Notes under the pieces: model-generated | Told to the model about the DNA's origin: nothing | Database searches by the model: none | What the model saw: the letters and a program-made list of their open reading frames with translations, nothing else | Shown: positions 18,137-25,976 of the stretch, in pieces | How the letters are laid out: each line of letters opens with the position of its first letter | Numbering within the stretch: the stretch's first letter is position 1 | Source of the DNA: Bacteroidales bacterium UBA6397 | Lineage (GTDB): Bacteria; Bacteroidota; Bacteroidia; Bacteroidales; UBA932 | Direction: 5' to 3' | Length of the DNA: 64,000 nt | NCBI GenBank assembly: GCA_002439875.1 | Contig: DJQB01000016.1 | Location: 1-64,000 of the forward strand | Program-made: the position numbers and the translations under genes

Positions 18137-18168
18137 TTTGCGCATCGTGGCTAGATAGATTACTTTTG
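18137..18168 (+). promoter_or_regulatory. Full Bacteroidetes promoter for fabG
   Basis: TTTG at 18137-18140, a 20-bp spacer, then TACTTTTG at 18161-18168. This is an excellent match to the -33/-7 consensus. The fabG ATG is 22 bp downstream. Confidence 0.7.
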
Positions 18169-18189
18169 TGAAAAATTAAACTGAATATT

Positions 18190-18936
18190 ATGGGACTTTT
18201 AGACGGAAAGGTTGCCCTCATCACGGGCGCCGCAAGAGGAATCGGCAAGGCTATCGCCATGAAATTCGCTTCCGAGGGAGCGGACGTTGCTTTCACCGAC
18301 CTCGTGATCAATGAAGTCGGAGAACAGACTGTAAAAGACATCGAGGCTTTCGGTCACAAGGTAAAGGCTTACGCCTCCAACGCAGCCAACTTCGAGGAGA
18401 CTCACAATGTCGTGAATCAGATTCTGGCCGATTTCGGCAGGGTTGACATCCTCGTGAACAACGCCGGTATCACCAAGGACGGACTCATGCTCAGGATGAC
18501 TGAGGCCCAGTGGGATGCAGTCATCAACGTGAACCTCAAGTCCGCGTTCAACTTCATCCACGCCCTGACCCCTATCATGGCCCGCCAAAGAGGAGGAAGC
18601 ATCATCAACATGTCCTCAGTCGTGGGAGTTTCCGGCAACGCCGGCCAGTGCAACTACTCTGCCTCCAAGGCCGGTCTCATAGGCTTGGCCAAGTCCATCG
18701 CCAAAGAAATGGGTCCGCGCGGCATCAGAGCCAACTGCATCGCCCCTGGATTCATCATCTCGGACATGACCAACGCCCTCTCGGAGGAAGTGCGTGACGC
18801 ATGGGTGAAGCAGATTCCTCTTCGTCGTGGGGGCGCCCCGGAAGATGTGGCCAATGTGGCTCTCTTCCTCGCCAGCGACCTCTCAGGCTACGTCTCCGGC
18901 CAGGTCATCCACTGCTGCGGCGCGATGAACTGCTAG
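18190..18936 (+). CDS. fabG: 3-oxoacyl-ACP reductase FabG (SDR family)
   Basis: Short-chain dehydrogenase that reduces 3-oxoacyl-ACP with NADPH in fatty-acid elongation. The 248-residue protein has the nucleotide loop TGAARGIGKA at 13-22, NNAGITKDG, the catalytic triad in NMSSVVGVSGNAGQCNYSAS (Ser and Tyr) with the Lys four residues after the Tyr, and the late IAPGFI motif. The Asn of the SDR tetrad is present in INVNLKSAFN. It has its own strong promoter. SDR substrates can vary, but the sequence is close to the FabG pattern throughout. Confidence 0.93.
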   Translation: MGLLDGKVALITGAARGIGKAIAMKFASEGADVAFTDLVINEVGEQTVKDIEAFGHKVKAYASNAANFEETHNVVNQILADFGRVDILVNNAGITKDGLMLRMTEAQWDAVINVNLKSAFNFIHALTPIMARQRGGSIINMSSVVGVSGNAGQCNYSASKAGLIGLAKSIAKEMGPRGIRANCIAPGFIISDMTNALSEEVRDAWVKQIPLRRGGAPEDVANVALFLASDLSGYVSGQVIHCCGAMNC

Positions 18937-18944
18937 GGCACGGT

Positions 18945-18992
18945 GGTGGTCAAGCGCTTTTCCGCTGAAGCATCAGCGTGGTCTTGACCACC
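18945..18992. terminator. Hairpin at the convergent ends of fabG and the RyR-like gene
   Basis: Perfect 10-bp arms GGTGGTCAAG (18945-18954) and CTTGACCACC (18983-18992), with a weaker inner stem. It overlaps the last codons of the minus-strand gene and lies just after the fabG stop. Confidence 0.5.
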
Positions 18993-20953
18993 AACCAGTC
19001 GTAGTGCTTGATGAATTCCGTAAGATCATTGTACGGAACAAGATTTTCGAGTTGCTTCTTGAGTTCGTTCCTCTCGGGAGCAAGGGTGTAGCCGTTGATG
19101 ATGTGTGAAGCCTCGTAGCGAAGATGCTCACAGACAGCCAGTTTCTCAAGGCATGAATATGTCGGCTCTCCACTGTCGGAATGTGAGCCTGAATAATTGT
19201 ACGGTATCCCGTCAGCTACCTTAGGGTCCTCCCAGACAGTTGGAGAGCACAGACACATCTTCGTGTACCTGTGCCAAGCGTTGGACATGTCCTGAAATTC
19301 TTTTCTCTGGAGTTCCAGAATGGCGTAAAGTTCCGGTTTACCCTCTTTGCGTCTTCTCTCCTTAAGACCTATTCTACGTTCCTCCCAGGTCTCCTTGCCG
19401 GCGGTGGCTTTCTGATAGTTGTCATAGAACATGATCGCCTCGTCCCTGAAAGAAAGGCCGAAGATGTTGTCTGAAGTCCAGATGCTTTGACCGTCTCCGA
19501 ACAAATGGATGACATCGCCGTAGGTGTCGGAGTAGAATCTCACGATCTTACGGTCATAATCCGTCGGGGATTCCAGACGCACGGCTATGGCCAGATTTCT
19601 GACACCATCCTTTCTGAAGTGAAAGGCCGTCTCAAGCAAATCCAATCCTACGCGCAGGCTTTCACTGTCGTCATCCAAAGCCACAACCACATAGTTGAGC
19701 GTGTCAAGTTTGGCGAGGTACATGTCCCTGAATGAATCCGAACCTGTCGTCATGGCGGAAAAAGAGACCTCAGCGCTACCTTTCAGTCCTGGAACCCTGT
19801 AAAAGAAATCCCCAAGGAAATCATTCATATTCCTGTCAATGACATCGCAATGGAATCCAGACTTGTTTCCATCCTTGTCCGCAAACGCGCCGAACTCGTA
19901 GAGAAACCTCAAGGCTCCTTGACCGGCGTTGCCGAACCCGATGATCATCGAATTGAACGGCGATGTGACATAGCCAAGCTTATTCCCGTCCTCGTCCACA
20001 GCCACATCAACATAATTGACCGGAGCGAATTCCGGCTTTGACTTCAACGACTGGCCGACAAGAAAGGCGGAGTCTATGAAATGGACATCAGACTCAACGG
20101 CGATCGAGAAACGGGTGTTCAGCCCTCCGCGCCTGGCATGGCAATAGACTGTGATCCCGCTGTCGGAACGGAGCAGGTGCTCCAGGCAGACAAGGTTTTC
20201 ACGCTCGTCGTCCGACAGGATGAATATCTTGCTGTCCGGCGCCAAAGCCCAATCCTCCAGCCTCTCCAACCCCATGTGTTTAAAGGCATTGACGTCAGAA
20301 GAATATTTCAAGTGCCGCCTTGCCCTAAGTACATGAATATTGGAGTCTCGCTCAATCGAGGAGCAGTCACGCTCGTCACTTCGAAGATTGAATATGTACT
20401 TGAAAGACCCCGAGTCCGTTCCGTCCTCCTTGTCCGGGAAATCCACCAGAATGACTGTCTCCGCCCCCTTGGACGCAATGTCCTTGGCAAGATTTATTGA
20501 CCTTGAATCCGTGCCGAGGATTATCGACGCGCCCTTACCCACCTGTTTCCTGTTAAACCATAGCCACAGTCGGCTTTCACTCAACCGGTACAGCACATAC
20601 ATCACGAAATAGGATGTCGTGGCGACCGAGCAGAGGAACAATGTGGCGGCTATCGTCAGGATCAACTGCGAGTGACGGGCCAAGTCAGGATCGGCCAGGA
20701 CGCTGAAAAGGCAGTTGGAGTTCACGCTTCCAAGGAACATCTTCACCGCGCTCATTATTGAGAACGTAAGCCAAGGAAGCAATGACCGGACTCCTATCTC
20801 ATAGTAGATGAGACCGTACATCACCGTGCTTAACGCGGCGATGACAATTACCGGAATCCAAAGCTTCCGGACCTTGCGCCTGTACATCCGGATCAGCATA
20901 AGCACATAAAGCACGCTGAGCAGCAAGGCGCCGCAAAAGTAGATGTTCGACAT
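18950..20953 (-). CDS. Membrane protein with two Rossmann/RCK-like domains and a RyR-like C terminus
   Basis: A 667-residue protein, third gene of the TIR operon. Four membrane helices lie at about 4-21, 31-52, 57-76 and 96-122. Two Rossmann-like domains follow, resembling TrkA/RCK modules: the first opens with ASIILGTDSRSINLAKDIAS (about 141-160), the second with SMIIGFGNAGQGALRFLYEF (about 333), where Gly-Phe-Gly-Asn-Ala-Gly is a dinucleotide-loop pattern. The C terminus (about 590-667; LEKLAVCEHLRYEASHIING) resembles the bacterial RyR domain, a helical module that probably binds small ligands. I infer an NAD(H)- or nucleotide-sensing, possibly channel-regulating, inner-membrane protein. 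It lies 14 bp after the PEGA gene. Confidence 0.7.
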   Translation of the reverse strand: MSNIYFCGALLLSVLYVLMLIRMYRRKVRKLWIPVIVIAALSTVMYGLIYYEIGVRSLLPWLTFSIMSAVKMFLGSVNSNCLFSVLADPDLARHSQLILTIAATLFLCSVATTSYFVMYVLYRLSESRLWLWFNRKQVGKGASIILGTDSRSINLAKDIASKGAETVILVDFPDKEDGTDSGSFKYIFNLRSDERDCSSIERDSNIHVLRARRHLKYSSDVNAFKHMGLERLEDWALAPDSKIFILSDDERENLVCLEHLLRSDSGITVYCHARRGGLNTRFSIAVESDVHFIDSAFLVGQSLKSKPEFAPVNYVDVAVDEDGNKLGYVTSPFNSMIIGFGNAGQGALRFLYEFGAFADKDGNKSGFHCDVIDRNMNDFLGDFFYRVPGLKGSAEVSFSAMTTGSDSFRDMYLAKLDTLNYVVVALDDDSESLRVGLDLLETAFHFRKDGVRNLAIAVRLESPTDYDRKIVRFYSDTYGDVIHLFGDGQSIWTSDNIFGLSFRDEAIMFYDNYQKATAGKETWEERRIGLKERRRKEGKPELYAILELQRKEFQDMSNAWHRYTKMCLCSPTVWEDPKVADGIPYNYSGSHSDSGEPTYSCLEKLAVCEHLRYEASHIINGYTLAPERNELKKQLENLVPYNDLTEFIKHYDWLVVKTTLMLQRKSA

Positions 20954-20967
20954 CGGCAGACAGTTTA

Positions 20968-23253
20968 TCAGAACACTCTCAGATAATTGTTTCCCTTCGA
21001 GTCCTTGCCTCCCAACGAGAAGCCGACAGAGACCACGAACTGGCTTCTGTCAATGTTTTTGTGGTACCAGTCATAGCCTTTGCTTCCCGAACTGGATTGC
21101 TCTTTAACATAGTAATTGGCCTCGCCCTTGAATACCTGGACTCCACACTTCAGATTGATGTTGATGGAATGGAGCCTGCTGCACACCTCCGCACCCACAA
21201 AAATGTCAGCCCCAGAGATGTGGGTATATTCTCCGGCAAAGCAAAGCCTTGGGCACCAGGCGTATCCGGCCAAAAGACCGGCGTCGATGAAATCCGTCAG
21301 GCCGCCACCGATCCTGAGCTCTCCGTTAAGGAATATCGGGGACAGGAAAAACAGCATGTTGACGTTGTCATCGCCTGTCAGAGACAACGCTTCCCTATCA
21401 CCCTCCGCAGGAATATTCAAGGCTTCGTCATTGTCGTCCGCCAGATAAAGCGCACCTTTCACGACAGACGTCGAGAAACCGTTGAAGAATTTGAATTTCA
21501 TCAATGATGCGTCCGCGATATACCTGTAGCCCTTGAACGCAGCGTCATCGAACAGCGAAATCTCGTTCAGATAATAATTTCCACCGAGAGCCTGAACGTT
21601 GTATCTTGACCAGGTCTTGACGTTGAAGTGATCCTTGGACTTCGAGTTGAATCTTATGTTTTTCCTGTAAGCCAGCCTGTTGTCCGAATGTCTGACCACA
21701 AGTTTGTAAGGCTCCTCACTATATGGAAGATTCAAGGTGTAAGGCAAGCGTTCGTCCTTTATGTATGTCTTGTCCCCGCCTGTCACGGTGGCATAGGTGT
21801 TCTCTTCATCGGATGTGAGCCTGAACGGGTAGGACTTCGCTATCGGGACATTGACCTCATGGACGTCCGGTGTCAAGTCCGTGACAATGTTCGCTTCGTA
21901 GGAGTCATAGCCCTCTTTCTCGATCTTGACCTTGTGCTCACCGTCAAGCAGTTTCAGATCAAGCGGAGTGACTCCCATCAGCTTTCCATCCAGAATCACA
22001 TTAGCCATGCTCGGCTCTGTGACAAACCTGTAAAGGCCGAACGCCTTCATGGTCACACCAAGCAATGTGTCAAGATTCTCCCTGATGTTCACATTGTAGA
22101 AAGGTTCTTCAGTGTCCGAACCCTCCTTACGGAACGAGATCTTGTGTTCTCCGACCTTGATGCGGATCTTTCCGGAAGGCATCACTCCAACACGTTTGCC
22201 ATCGACAAGGACCTCAGCGCCGACAGACGCGTCATTACCGTTGACTGACAGTGTCCCGTAAATCGCCTTCATCGTAAAATCCACATCGGTGTTGGTTCCT
22301 CTTTTGACCTTCATTGACGTGGACTCATCCTTGAATCCCGGCGCCGACACCGCGACCGTCACTGTGCCAGGCATGATAGGAATATATCCATCCTTGTAGA
22401 CAGAGTAAGGCATCAGGCTCTCGTCCGCGTCGAAATCATTGATGAACCCGGACTCCAGATCCACCCTTCTTCCGTTTATCTTCACCTCCGGAGCCGAATC
22501 AAAGTCGAAACCCTCCTCTGGAGCGACCTTCACCCTGACTGTTCCAAAAATCGGATTAAGGTGTGTCTTCAGATCCATCAGCGTGTCCGACAAGACATCC
22601 TGTATGGTGAATGTGGTGTCTTTCGTGTCATAGCCGTTCTTCTCAAAACGCAAGGTATGATAGCCCGCCCCCAAGACAAAATCACATGGAGATGTCGAAA
22701 GGGTCTTTCCATCCAAAGTCACTCTGGCCCTCTCCGGCACAGTAGAGATCCGGACCGTCCTCATCGCTTCCGGACGGGCATCCTGACTGACGAAAACTAT
22801 CTGCGTCACTGTCTTGTTGGAAATAATCACCTTACCCTGACGCGAATTTGTCACCTCATTCCTTGACACAGTCACATAAAGGCTGTCCTTGGTTGTCGAG
22901 CTTGCGCACCATGCCGGAGATTCCGAGACAGACCAATTCTTTCCGGAGGTCACCCTGAATCCAAAAGTGCCTCCCTGGTAATCCGCATCGATGGAATCAC
23001 CGTCAATGACGAACACTTTTTCGGCCTTAAGAGCATTGCTACATCTCTCTTTCAGGTAGATAACCTTTTTCTTCTGGTCCGGAGTGATCCCCCGTACCTT
23101 TATCAAAGAGTTCAGCAACTCGATCGCGCGCGTGTACTTATGAGACTCATAGTAGCGCAAAGCGTTTGAATACCTCTCGTCAAAAGTAGAGCTTTGCGCG
23201 AACAATGAAACAGACACCAGTGTGGTCAGAATAAGCAGGAACAATCTTTTCAT
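20968..23253 (-). CDS. TPR-BACON-PEGA protein with C-terminal beta-barrel-like domain
   Basis: A 761-residue exported protein, middle gene of the TIR operon. The order is signal peptide (1-19), TPR-like helices (20-75), a BACON-type beta domain (about 83-160, with SGKNWSVSESPAWC and N-x-x-x-x-x-R-x-G-K spacing), then PEGA-type modules at about 165-225, 335-400 and 408-470, each with a VLDGK-like turn and a K/E-GY repeat end. The last 220 residues are alternating hydrophobic/polar strands ending in aromatic F, typical of an outer-membrane barrel. PEGA modules are usually surface or periplasmic. With a TIR protein before it and a RyR-like membrane protein after it, this gene would give the system an envelope-spanning arm. 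The function is unknown. Confidence 0.7.
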   Translation of the reverse strand: MKRLFLLILTTLVSVSLFAQSSTFDERYSNALRYYESHKYTRAIELLNSLIKVRGITPDQKKKVIYLKERCSNALKAEKVFVIDGDSIDADYQGGTFGFRVTSGKNWSVSESPAWCASSTTKDSLYVTVSRNEVTNSRQGKVIISNKTVTQIVFVSQDARPEAMRTVRISTVPERARVTLDGKTLSTSPCDFVLGAGYHTLRFEKNGYDTKDTTFTIQDVLSDTLMDLKTHLNPIFGTVRVKVAPEEGFDFDSAPEVKINGRRVDLESGFINDFDADESLMPYSVYKDGYIPIMPGTVTVAVSAPGFKDESTSMKVKRGTNTDVDFTMKAIYGTLSVNGNDASVGAEVLVDGKRVGVMPSGKIRIKVGEHKISFRKEGSDTEEPFYNVNIRENLDTLLGVTMKAFGLYRFVTEPSMANVILDGKLMGVTPLDLKLLDGEHKVKIEKEGYDSYEANIVTDLTPDVHEVNVPIAKSYPFRLTSDEENTYATVTGGDKTYIKDERLPYTLNLPYSEEPYKLVVRHSDNRLAYRKNIRFNSKSKDHFNVKTWSRYNVQALGGNYYLNEISLFDDAAFKGYRYIADASLMKFKFFNGFSTSVVKGALYLADDNDEALNIPAEGDREALSLTGDDNVNMLFFLSPIFLNGELRIGGGLTDFIDAGLLAGYAWCPRLCFAGEYTHISGADIFVGAEVCSRLHSININLKCGVQVFKGEANYYVKEQSSSGSKGYDWYHKNIDRSQFVVSVGFSLGGKDSKGNNYLRVF

Positions 23254-23271
23254 AATGTGTAGCGTTGTATA

Positions 23272-24234
23272 TTACTGTAGTTTTTTTCTTAATTCCTCAA
23301 GATTCCTGTCCGGCTTCGCGTCCAGGGCGTAGTTGATGAACCTTAACGCATAATCCTTTTCCTCCGTGATACCCGACTGGTACAATCTGTACGAGTCCTG
23401 CGCCAACTCCTTCCAGTACGTAAAGATCGAGTCAAGGCAAGACGTCAAGGAAGCTTTACGAGGAGCCACCAAGTCAGGAATATACATATAGGAATATGAT
23501 GTGTTTGAATAATTCTTGCTGATCTTCGCAGACGCTCCCAAAAGTTCACCCGCCTTCTTAAGGCACTCGATCTCATCCTTGACCGTCACCTCAGGATCAT
23601 CCTTTGACTGAAACAGCCGGAAAGCCCTTACCAAGGAATCCGACTTCGCGACTGTGGCGAGATATTCCTTTTTGTCTTTGTCAGCGGCGGCGTCCGCTTT
23701 CATTTTCCTGTGCCTGTCAACAATGGAAGGAACCAGCGCAAGGATCGCGATGACCGTCACGATCGGCAGGAACACGGTGAATATCCGGCTTATCTTCCTA
23801 CGTTTCAAGCCCTTGGAATTATACAGAATCTTAGGGTCGTTCAAAACCGCGGTTATCTGCGGGACAAGCCCCGACTCTATCGGGAAGTCCTTCATGGTGA
23901 TCCAGTTCACATCGCTCAGGAGAAACTCGATGTTATTGGGAAGATCACTGTCATCAATGATGTAAGGCAGAATCGCGGAATTAGGACAATTGTTGACAGC
24001 GTAGACAATCTCCTTGTTGGTGAACGCCGACTGATAGGAATTCCTGCTGGCCAGAAAAAGAAACAATTCCGATTCCCTGATAGCATGCGAAATCACCTCA
24101 GGGAAATCCTCTGAGCCTTTAATTGATTCCCGGTCAATAAAATAGGTAATGCCAGCCTTATCCAGTTCCTCACAAATCCTATCGGCGACACCGCCGTCTT
24201 TCCTGGAATAGCTTATAAAAACCTTGTAAGTCAT
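23272..24234 (-). CDS. TIR-domain transmembrane protein
   Basis: A 320-residue protein, first gene of a three-gene operon. Residues 1-135 are a bacterial TIR domain: YKVFISYSRKDGGVADRICE, then FIDRESIKGSEDF, and SRNSYQSAFTNKEIVYAV with Glu75 at the place of the catalytic NADase glutamate. One membrane helix follows (about 152-172), then a periplasmic alpha-helical, TPR-like tail. The topology puts TIR in the cytoplasm. TIR domains with this glutamate often cleave NAD+ or make cyclic ADP-ribose-type signals in anti-phage defence or stress. A membrane tether with a periplasmic sensor tail suggests that an envelope signal controls it. Catalysis is inferred, not shown. Confidence 0.82.
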   Translation of the reverse strand: MTYKVFISYSRKDGGVADRICEELDKAGITYFIDRESIKGSEDFPEVISHAIRESELFLFLASRNSYQSAFTNKEIVYAVNNCPNSAILPYIIDDSDLPNNIEFLLSDVNWITMKDFPIESGLVPQITAVLNDPKILYNSKGLKRRKISRIFTVFLPIVTVIAILALVPSIVDRHRKMKADAAADKDKKEYLATVAKSDSLVRAFRLFQSKDDPEVTVKDEIECLKKAGELLGASAKISKNYSNTSYSYMYIPDLVAPRKASLTSCLDSIFTYWKELAQDSYRLYQSGITEEKDYALRFINYALDAKPDRNLEELRKKLQ

Positions 24235-24364
24235 AAACCACAGTTAGAACAATTAATCGATTCTAAATTACCGCACTTCCGGCGACGCGACTGCAATGAT
24301 ATAAAAATCAGAACACATTACAAAAAACAAGTGGAGGATAATCTGTTTATATTCAATGAAAAAC

Positions 24365-24402
24365 GCCTTTGCCTTTAGTAGACATCAGCTAAAGACAAAG
24401 GC
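24365..24402 (-). terminator. Rho-independent terminator after the thioesterase gene
   Basis: 14-base arms with one mismatch (GCCTTTGCCTTTAG / CTAAAGACAAAGGC). On the minus strand the stem is followed by GTTTTT. It lies about 70 bp after the thioesterase stop and before the TIR operon. Confidence 0.7.
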
Positions 24403-24469
24403 TTAAATCATTAAATTACAATCAAATAACTAACGCAGAGTTGTAGCTGGAGGAATGTGGATACTGTGG

Positions 24470-24856
24470 TTATTTACTTTTTTCCTCGGCCTTGGCCTGA
24501 AACTTCGCTACATCAATCACAAAGCGCTCATGGGTACCCTCACCTATGAGTCCCTTCTCGTCATAGGCGGTGACTTTAAACACGATCCGGCGACGGTCGA
24601 CCTCCACGACCTCGCTTTCGCACCACACCTTCATTCCTACCGGTGTCGAAGATACGTGTGAAACATCCACTTTAGTGCCCACGGTCTCCTGCCCATCCTC
24701 AAGATAAGGCTTTACGCTGAGTCGGCTTGTACGTTCCATAAGGGCGATCATCATCGGTGTGGCGAACACCCTGACAGTCCCGCTGCCGATATGGCTTGCG
24801 GTCAGTTCCTCCGTCACGATCTCCTCCTGACGGCCTTTAATTCCAAGTTCTATCAT
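24470..24856 (-). CDS. Hotdog-fold thioesterase (fluoroacetyl-CoA thioesterase-like)
   Basis: A 128-residue hotdog enzyme resembling the FlK-like acyl-CoA thioesterase group. The core helix ATPMMIALMERTSRL contains the Thr and Glu, and VDVSHVSSTPVGM contains the His, that form the catalytic set in FlK; the tail is GEGTHERFVIDVAKF. Bacteroidetes homologues are common and probably remove unwanted acyl-CoA; fluoroacetate is not implied. I choose the ATG at 24856 (MIELGIKGRQEE). The in-frame extension to 24946 runs through a palindromic repeat and is not protein-like. It lies downstream of the DeoR gene across that repeat, so the two may share a transcript. Confidence 0.82.
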   Translation of the reverse strand: MIELGIKGRQEEIVTEELTASHIGSGTVRVFATPMMIALMERTSRLSVKPYLEDGQETVGTKVDVSHVSSTPVGMKVWCESEVVEVDRRRIVFKVTAYDEKGLIGEGTHERFVIDVAKFQAKAEEKSK

Positions 24857-24896
24857 ATTTGTTGATTTGATTACCATCACAAATTTAAGGATAGCC

Positions 24897-24957
24897 GGGC
24901 GCTTCGGCAAGCTCAGCGACCACCGGCAGTCATGGCGCTTCGGCAAACTCGGCGACC
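24897..24957. repeat. Tandem pair of REP-like palindromes
   Basis: Two neighbouring copies of a GCGCTTCGGCAAGCTCAGCGAC-like unit, about 24897-24921 and 24934-24957, between the thioesterase and DeoR genes. They are variants of the family found at 15.2, 45.4, 46.6, 52.8 and 53.8 kb. Confidence 0.7.
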
Positions 24958-24974
24958 ATGATAATTCGGCTGGC

Positions 24975-25739
24975 TCATGTCCTTATGACCTGGACCCCGA
25001 GTTCCTCTATCTGACCTTTTACGTCATCCGGCAATGCGGAATCGGTGATCAGGATGTCGACATCCGACAGTTTCGAGATGTGTGCGAAACCGCGTTTCCC
25101 GAGTTTGCTGGAGTCGCAAAGGACAATCTTCTTCTCCGACGACAGCATCATCTGCTGGGTCAGCTCAGCCTCCTCTCTTGTCGCACAGGTGATTCCATGG
25201 GTGACATCAAGGCCGTCTATGCCAAAGAACAACTTGGAACAGAAAATGTTCCGCACCGATTGGATGGCATCGTTGCCGTACACAGAAAGAGTGTTGCTGT
25301 ACAGCATGCCCCCGACCTGCATGACAGAGATACGGTCGTTCTCCCCAAGGATAGTAGAAATGTTCACCGCTGTCGTAACGACATTGAGACGCCCCTTCGG
25401 TTTCAGGTTTTCGGCGAAGACCGCGATTGTCGAACCCGAAGCCATGAGAATGGAGTCATTCTCCTCAACGAGTTCCGCGGCGGCCTTGGCTATCTGAAGC
25501 TTGGCGTCGTAGTTTATCAATTTCTTTTTTCCAAGGCTGATATCCTTAACCGGAGCGGATGACGGCATCGCGCTTCCATACGACCGGTGTAGCAAACCTT
25601 TGGATTCAAGGTAGTTCAAATCCTTCCTGATCGTGGTCTGAGTCACACCGAATTTGTCGGCCAAAACCGAAACTTTGACAAGGCCCTGATCAAATATTGA
25701 GTCCAGAATGAGTTGCCTCCTTTCACGAATTCCTCCCAT
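24975..25739 (-). CDS. DeoR/GlpR family transcriptional repressor
   Basis: A 254-residue sugar-responsive regulator. Residues 1-58 are the DeoR winged helix-turn-helix, with RERRQLILDSIFDQGLVKVS and TQTTIRKDLNYLESKGLLHR, the latter being the family signature. The rest is the sugar-isomerase-like effector domain with ILMASGSTIAVFAE (phosphosugar loop) and LFFGIDGLDVTHGITC. It is transcribed away from the SusC operon, and a 12-bp inverted repeat with TTTCG units lies between them. DeoR proteins usually bind a phosphorylated sugar and leave the operator, so a phosphorylated amino sugar made by the kinase at the end of the operon is the likely inducer (inferred). Confidence 0.93.
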   Translation of the reverse strand: MGGIRERRQLILDSIFDQGLVKVSVLADKFGVTQTTIRKDLNYLESKGLLHRSYGSAMPSSAPVKDISLGKKKLINYDAKLQIAKAAAELVEENDSILMASGSTIAVFAENLKPKGRLNVVTTAVNISTILGENDRISVMQVGGMLYSNTLSVYGNDAIQSVRNIFCSKLFFGIDGLDVTHGITCATREEAELTQQMMLSSEKKIVLCDSSKLGKRGFAHISKLSDVDILITDSALPDDVKGQIEELGVQVIRT

Positions 25740-25825
25740 TATCCTAGAAACAGTTTAATATCGTTCATGTAATTTAAGACTGCAATATACGCATTTTATT
25801 CGATTAATACAATCAACGCAACCGT

Positions 25826-25859
25826 ATTAGTTTCGTTTCCAGTTTCGAACGAAACTAAT
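25826..25859. promoter_or_regulatory. Inverted-repeat operator, probable DeoR site
   Basis: Perfect 12-bp arms ATTAGTTTCGTT (25826-25837) and AACGAAACTAAT (25848-25859), with a spacer that itself contains GTTTCG. Repeated TTTCG/CGAAA units are typical of DeoR-family operators. It lies between the deoR gene and the SusC promoter, 58 bp before the -7 box. Confidence 0.65.
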
Positions 25860-25916
25860 TTTCTATAAAATCACAACATTTTTCTAAAAATAATTTTCTA
25901 AAACAAAATATTTACA

Positions 25917-25924
25917 TACATTTG
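25917..25924 (+). promoter_or_regulatory. -7 promoter box of the SusC operon
   Basis: TACATTTG matches TAnnTTTG exactly, 53 bp before the SusC ATG. The surrounding AT-rich stretch has no clear TTTG at -33. Confidence 0.6.
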
Positions 25925-25976
25925 CAGAAAGCAATGTGAGGTACACTATGCGGACAAACCACAAATTATTAGCAAT

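Noticed and set aside
17161..18171. Open frame of 336 codons on the plus strand over ahcY
   Set aside because: Antisense to a complete, motif-bearing ahcY; composition is typical of a codon-bias shadow.
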